Origin: Cotesia glomerata
Taxonomy: Eukaryota > Arthropoda > Insecta > Hymenoptera > Braconidae
Direction: 5' to 3'
DNA: 64,000 nt
Assembly: GCF_020080835.1 (NCBI RefSeq)
Contig: NC_058166.1
Span: 10,999,672-11,063,671, forward strand
Part shown: one piece after another, positions 60,750 through 64,000 of the stretch
How the letters are laid out: each line of letters starts with the position of its first letter
Position numbering within the stretch: position 1 is the first letter of the stretch
Notes under the pieces: generated by a model
What the model saw: the letters and a program-made list of their open reading frames with translations, nothing else
Databases searched by the model: none
Told to the model about the DNA's origin: nothing
Translations under genes and position numbers: made by a program

Positions 60750-62960
60750 AATTTAATTAAATATTTTTAAGTAACTAAAATAATTTACTTAAAAATTTAT
60801 CCAGTGGAACTTGGATTACTTATTTATTATCTCAAAAGTAATAATGGATTTAAATGTATAATAACTTCATTGAAAAAAATTTATGCTAAAAATATATCAA
60901 AACTAAATAAATAATTGATAAAATATGCATAAAAAATACATTTTTAATAGCTAACTCATGGACGATTTTCGTACATATTTTATATATTTTAAATTGTAGT
61001 TGAACTATGTTCAAAATATTGAAGAAATGCATCTATGAAAACAAAAAAAAAAAGCATATTTCAAACTTTATAAAATCATATGAATATAAGAATCTGTTAA
61101 TAAATAATTACATATTTTTTTTTACATGGAATCCTAATTTATTTTCAAGATGTATTTCTATTATATTTGAGATAAATTTTTAATCGCCAAAAAATAGCTG
61201 TTGAAAATAGATTTAACAAAGTTATACATATATTTTTGATATAAATTTTTTCATAGGAACAAAAGCAATTAAATTTTGAGTTCCATACATAATGTATAAT
61301 ATGATATATATGATTTATTAATTATCATAAAGGTATAGTAGATAGAACAAAACCGTCACGAGTCAGTAATCAAATATTTAAATTATTAATATTATTATTA
61401 TAAAAAAGCCGTGTAATTACATTTTGTTGAAATTAAGCATTTTGATTAATTCGAAAATTAATCATTATTTAGCTTGTTGTATTGTTATCATTGAAATATC
61501 AATAATTATTTTTAATGTTCAATTAAAATGATCATATATTCACCATTTGAGTTTCGTAAGCTTGTATAATACAGTTGTAAAAATAAAAGCTCAAAAAAGT
61601 TTATTTGAAGATTTAGAGTGACACATTTTTTAACAATTAATCTGAGGTATTAAAGGAAATTTTTTGAAAAGAATAAAATAAAAATTTAACAAGTTGTGAA
61701 GGATACGGAAGGAATTAACAAAAATATTGATGAAATTTGTGTTAAATTATTTATTTGGTAATCTGAAAAACTAAAAATGGATTCATAACACAATTTTTCA
61801 GTTATAGTTTCATTGATGTAAGAATATGTTCTGTTAACTGAAATGTTTTTACTAATTTTGAAATCGAGTTTATCTAAAAATTTTATACCTCTGCACTAAA
61901 ACAAGAAAAAAACAGTTCTCTACTAAAAAAATTAAACTTTAACTAACAAAATTATTCTGAAGAAGTAGCAACAGTATCATTTTCAATGAAGAAGATAATT
62001 TTTTTGTATCAAATAAAATTTATGAGTTCAAAAACTTTTCTATTTAGTTTAAGAAAGTAAAGTTTTTGAGATAATTTTTTTGGTTTGAGATTTTTTCTTT
62101 TGAATCAAGATCATTCTTTTATCAGCGTACCGTTTTCACATAAAATTTATAAAAGTATAGTATTTTATTGATATTATTAAATAATTATAATCAAAACCAA
62201 AAAATTTTCATCTAGAATTTTTATTTAAAATAATGTCGATAAAAAAGACATATTTACTCCGAACAAAAATTTTTAATAAAAAACAAATTTACTTGACTCA
62301 AAAAAATATTTAAGAAAATTAAAATTATCTCCATTGAATTAAAATTTTCTCGTCTCAAAAAATTTGTTCTTACTCAGAAACAATTTAGTTCTTTCGAAAA
62401 AATTTCTTGTATCAAGTAAATTTTATTTTTTCTGCAAGCTTTAAAAATTTGTCGCAGACTAACTTAATCCTTAAAATGTTTTTACCAGTGTAAGAACTCT
62501 TTCCATTCCACATACTCAAAATTACAACCGTTCTTATTAAAAAAAACCATCTTTATTTTGTCATTAATTTTCTCAAATTCTTCCAACTAATGAATTCATT
62601 CCTCAATAAATTTTTCCAATTAAAAGCTTCAACCTGGACATAAAAAGTCCATTAAACCGTTGAACATGCGTCAGAAAATCCCACTATCCATATCATTTTA
62701 TGACGCACGCCTAACTGTTATGTCAAGAAACGAATACCCATTTTTTTGAAAGTCTTGAAGAAGAAATCCAATTCCGGTTAGACATCCTTTCCTGAACTTT
62801 CACTTTCCAGTTACAAAAAAAATCCTTTTTTTAAAATCATTTTTTTGTTCCTTCTCAATAACAAACCCACGCATCCATGCCTTGATCTTACAATTCACTT
62901 ACACTACCTTATATATTAACTATTATATACATACAATACCCAATATACAACATACATAAT
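60750..62960. other. Intergenic, mostly plain AT-rich sequence
   Basis: No ORF. 61860-62490 contains more TTCTTGAATCAAG-like words (AAAATTTTCTCGTCTC and relatives) and may be one or two decayed terminal-repeat elements. Confidence 0.4.
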
Positions 62961-62971
62961 ACCGTTTCGCA

Positions 62972-63004
62972 TATAAATACAAATCGCCGGTCAAAACCGT
63001 CACT
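62972..63004 (+). promoter_or_regulatory. TATA/Inr core promoter
   Basis: TATAAATA at 62972-62979 and an initiator-like TCACT with its A at 63002, 30 bp on, the standard insect spacing. A 5' UTR exon would run to the donor TTTCC|GTAAGT at about 63138 and join the acceptor TTTTTCAG at 63821. Confidence 0.55.
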
Positions 63005-63846
63005 CGGTCATAAGCCCGTTTGATTTCACACTTATTCTTCTTCTTCAGTATTTTTTATCCTCGGCCTCATTACTGTCTCGACCGAAATTTTAAAAGTCAA
63101 ACCGAACCACTTGATCCAATTGTGTGTTAGTGATTTTCCGTAAGTATTAAGTATTAAGTATTCATTACTTACTTATTGAGTCGAAAAATTTATTCAACTC
63201 AATTAAAAATAAAATTTCGTAAAAGCTGCGCCAAATTAAATTAATTTAATAAATAAAGTATACCTTAATATAAGTTAACATTAACATTAAGTAGAATTTG
63301 AAGACATTCTCTCTCGATGGCAGTCCTCATTGGCTTGTCAAGATAACGGTATTGTTGTGATCGTTGTACGTGTGGAGTGTACACAAAACTAACCGGTAGT
63401 TTACTGGGGAACCGCGTGGATAGCGACACTGCGCTTATATCTTTCAGTTTATTTTGTTTCATTTATATTATTTATTATTAATTACAGTTTGTATTTTATT
63501 TTATATTTAAATTTGAATATCACAGTAGCTATTTCACATTTTTGATCATTAATTTATTCAATCAACGACATGGAATGTAAATTACTGTTATACACTCCGG
63601 AAATTTTATGGCTTATTCATAAAAATATAAAAAATATGTGAGTAATAAAAATATTTTTTCATTTTTATCGGCTTTCTTAAAAGAAATTGGTGTGCATTTT
63701 TATTATATTATTGTTATTATAATTATTGTAACTTTAAAACTTAAGGATTGGTTGTAAATTATTGGATAAAATTTGTAGATTATGAATAATTATATTAGTA
63801 GTAAATAATTTTCTTTTTCAGATGAAGATATTTTAAAAATCAAAAG

Positions 63847-63946
63847 ATGGAATTGATGAAATCTTTATTAGAGAAGTTTTTATTATCTCTATTGGTAACG
63901 TCGGTTTTGACGGTTACCTTTGAAGACACACCAACTGAAAGTAAAC
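63847..63946 (+). CDS. First coding exon of a secreted or membrane protein (partial)
   Basis: The ATG at 63847 follows a good acceptor (TTCTTTTTCAG at 63811-63821). The exon gives 33 codons plus one base before the donor AAAC|GTAAGT. The peptide begins MELMKSLLEKFLLSLLVTSV, a clear signal peptide, followed by TFEDTPTESK. The strand and the location just after two Osiris-like genes suggest another member of that cluster, but nothing in 33 residues proves it. The gene continues beyond the window. Confidence 0.6.
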
Positions 63947-64000
63947 GTAAGTAATTTTATCGGTATGTAAAAATATAGCGAGTTTGAGATAAATTACGAT

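Noticed and set aside
63265..63462. Minus-strand ORF between the promoter and first coding exon at 63.8 kb
   Set aside because: Overlaps the probable 5' UTR intron of the gene on the other strand; no recognisable motif.

Overview
This window looks like a piece of an insect nuclear genome. It is strongly AT-rich, has split genes with GT-AG introns, and is dense with transposon remnants and (GT)n microsatellites. Osiris-like genes point to an insect. The abundance of exonuclease/endonuclease ORFs of the type linked to Helitron helicase proteins in wasps makes a hymenopteran, perhaps a parasitoid wasp, the best guess; that last step is inference.

Five protein-coding loci can be supported. mRpL2 (mitochondrial ribosomal protein uL2m, + strand, two exons, 12910-16433) and a sideroflexin (mitochondrial amino-acid carrier, - strand, four exons, 16961-20701) lie tail to tail about 0.5 kb apart. 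Two Osiris-like genes follow on the + strand: one of four exons (43568-46373, 307 aa) and a larger one of four coding exons (52073-60578, 474 aa) with an unusual four-cysteine C-terminal region. The first coding exon of a further secreted or membrane protein, with a good TATA/Inr promoter, begins at 63847 and runs off the window. I reconstructed all splice sites by hand; every junction keeps frame.

The rest is almost entirely mobile DNA. 0-8 kb: two copies of a 0.9-kb compound repeat with a dinucleotide tract and GAGCTC hairpins, a tRNA-derived SINE, a broken LINE (ORF1 joined to the last residues of ORF2) and a deletion derivative of the endonuclease element. 12-15.6 kb: a terminal-repeat MITE, then a LINE 3' end, an internally deleted DIRS-type element and a 140-bp perfect-hairpin MITE, the last three inside the mRpL2 intron. 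21.6-24.4 kb: a Helitron-type endonuclease ORF inside nested inverted repeats. 25-28.5 kb: several elements whose interiors are made of one short degenerate word, plus a 5S rRNA-derived sequence split by a LINE with a 13-bp target duplication. 30-50 kb: SINE-containing terminal-repeat elements, a 3-kb terminal-repeat element with 0.4-kb foldback arms, GC-rich hairpins and more repeat copies. 55-59 kb: AT word arrays and two more compound repeats inside the long last intron of the second Osiris-like gene.

The most interesting theme is structural. Many unrelated-looking elements share the same plan: short terminal inverted repeats, often starting C-A/C-C-G/T-GAAAAAA, around an interior built from endless variants of one short word that differs from element to element. 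I know of no named family that covers them all.
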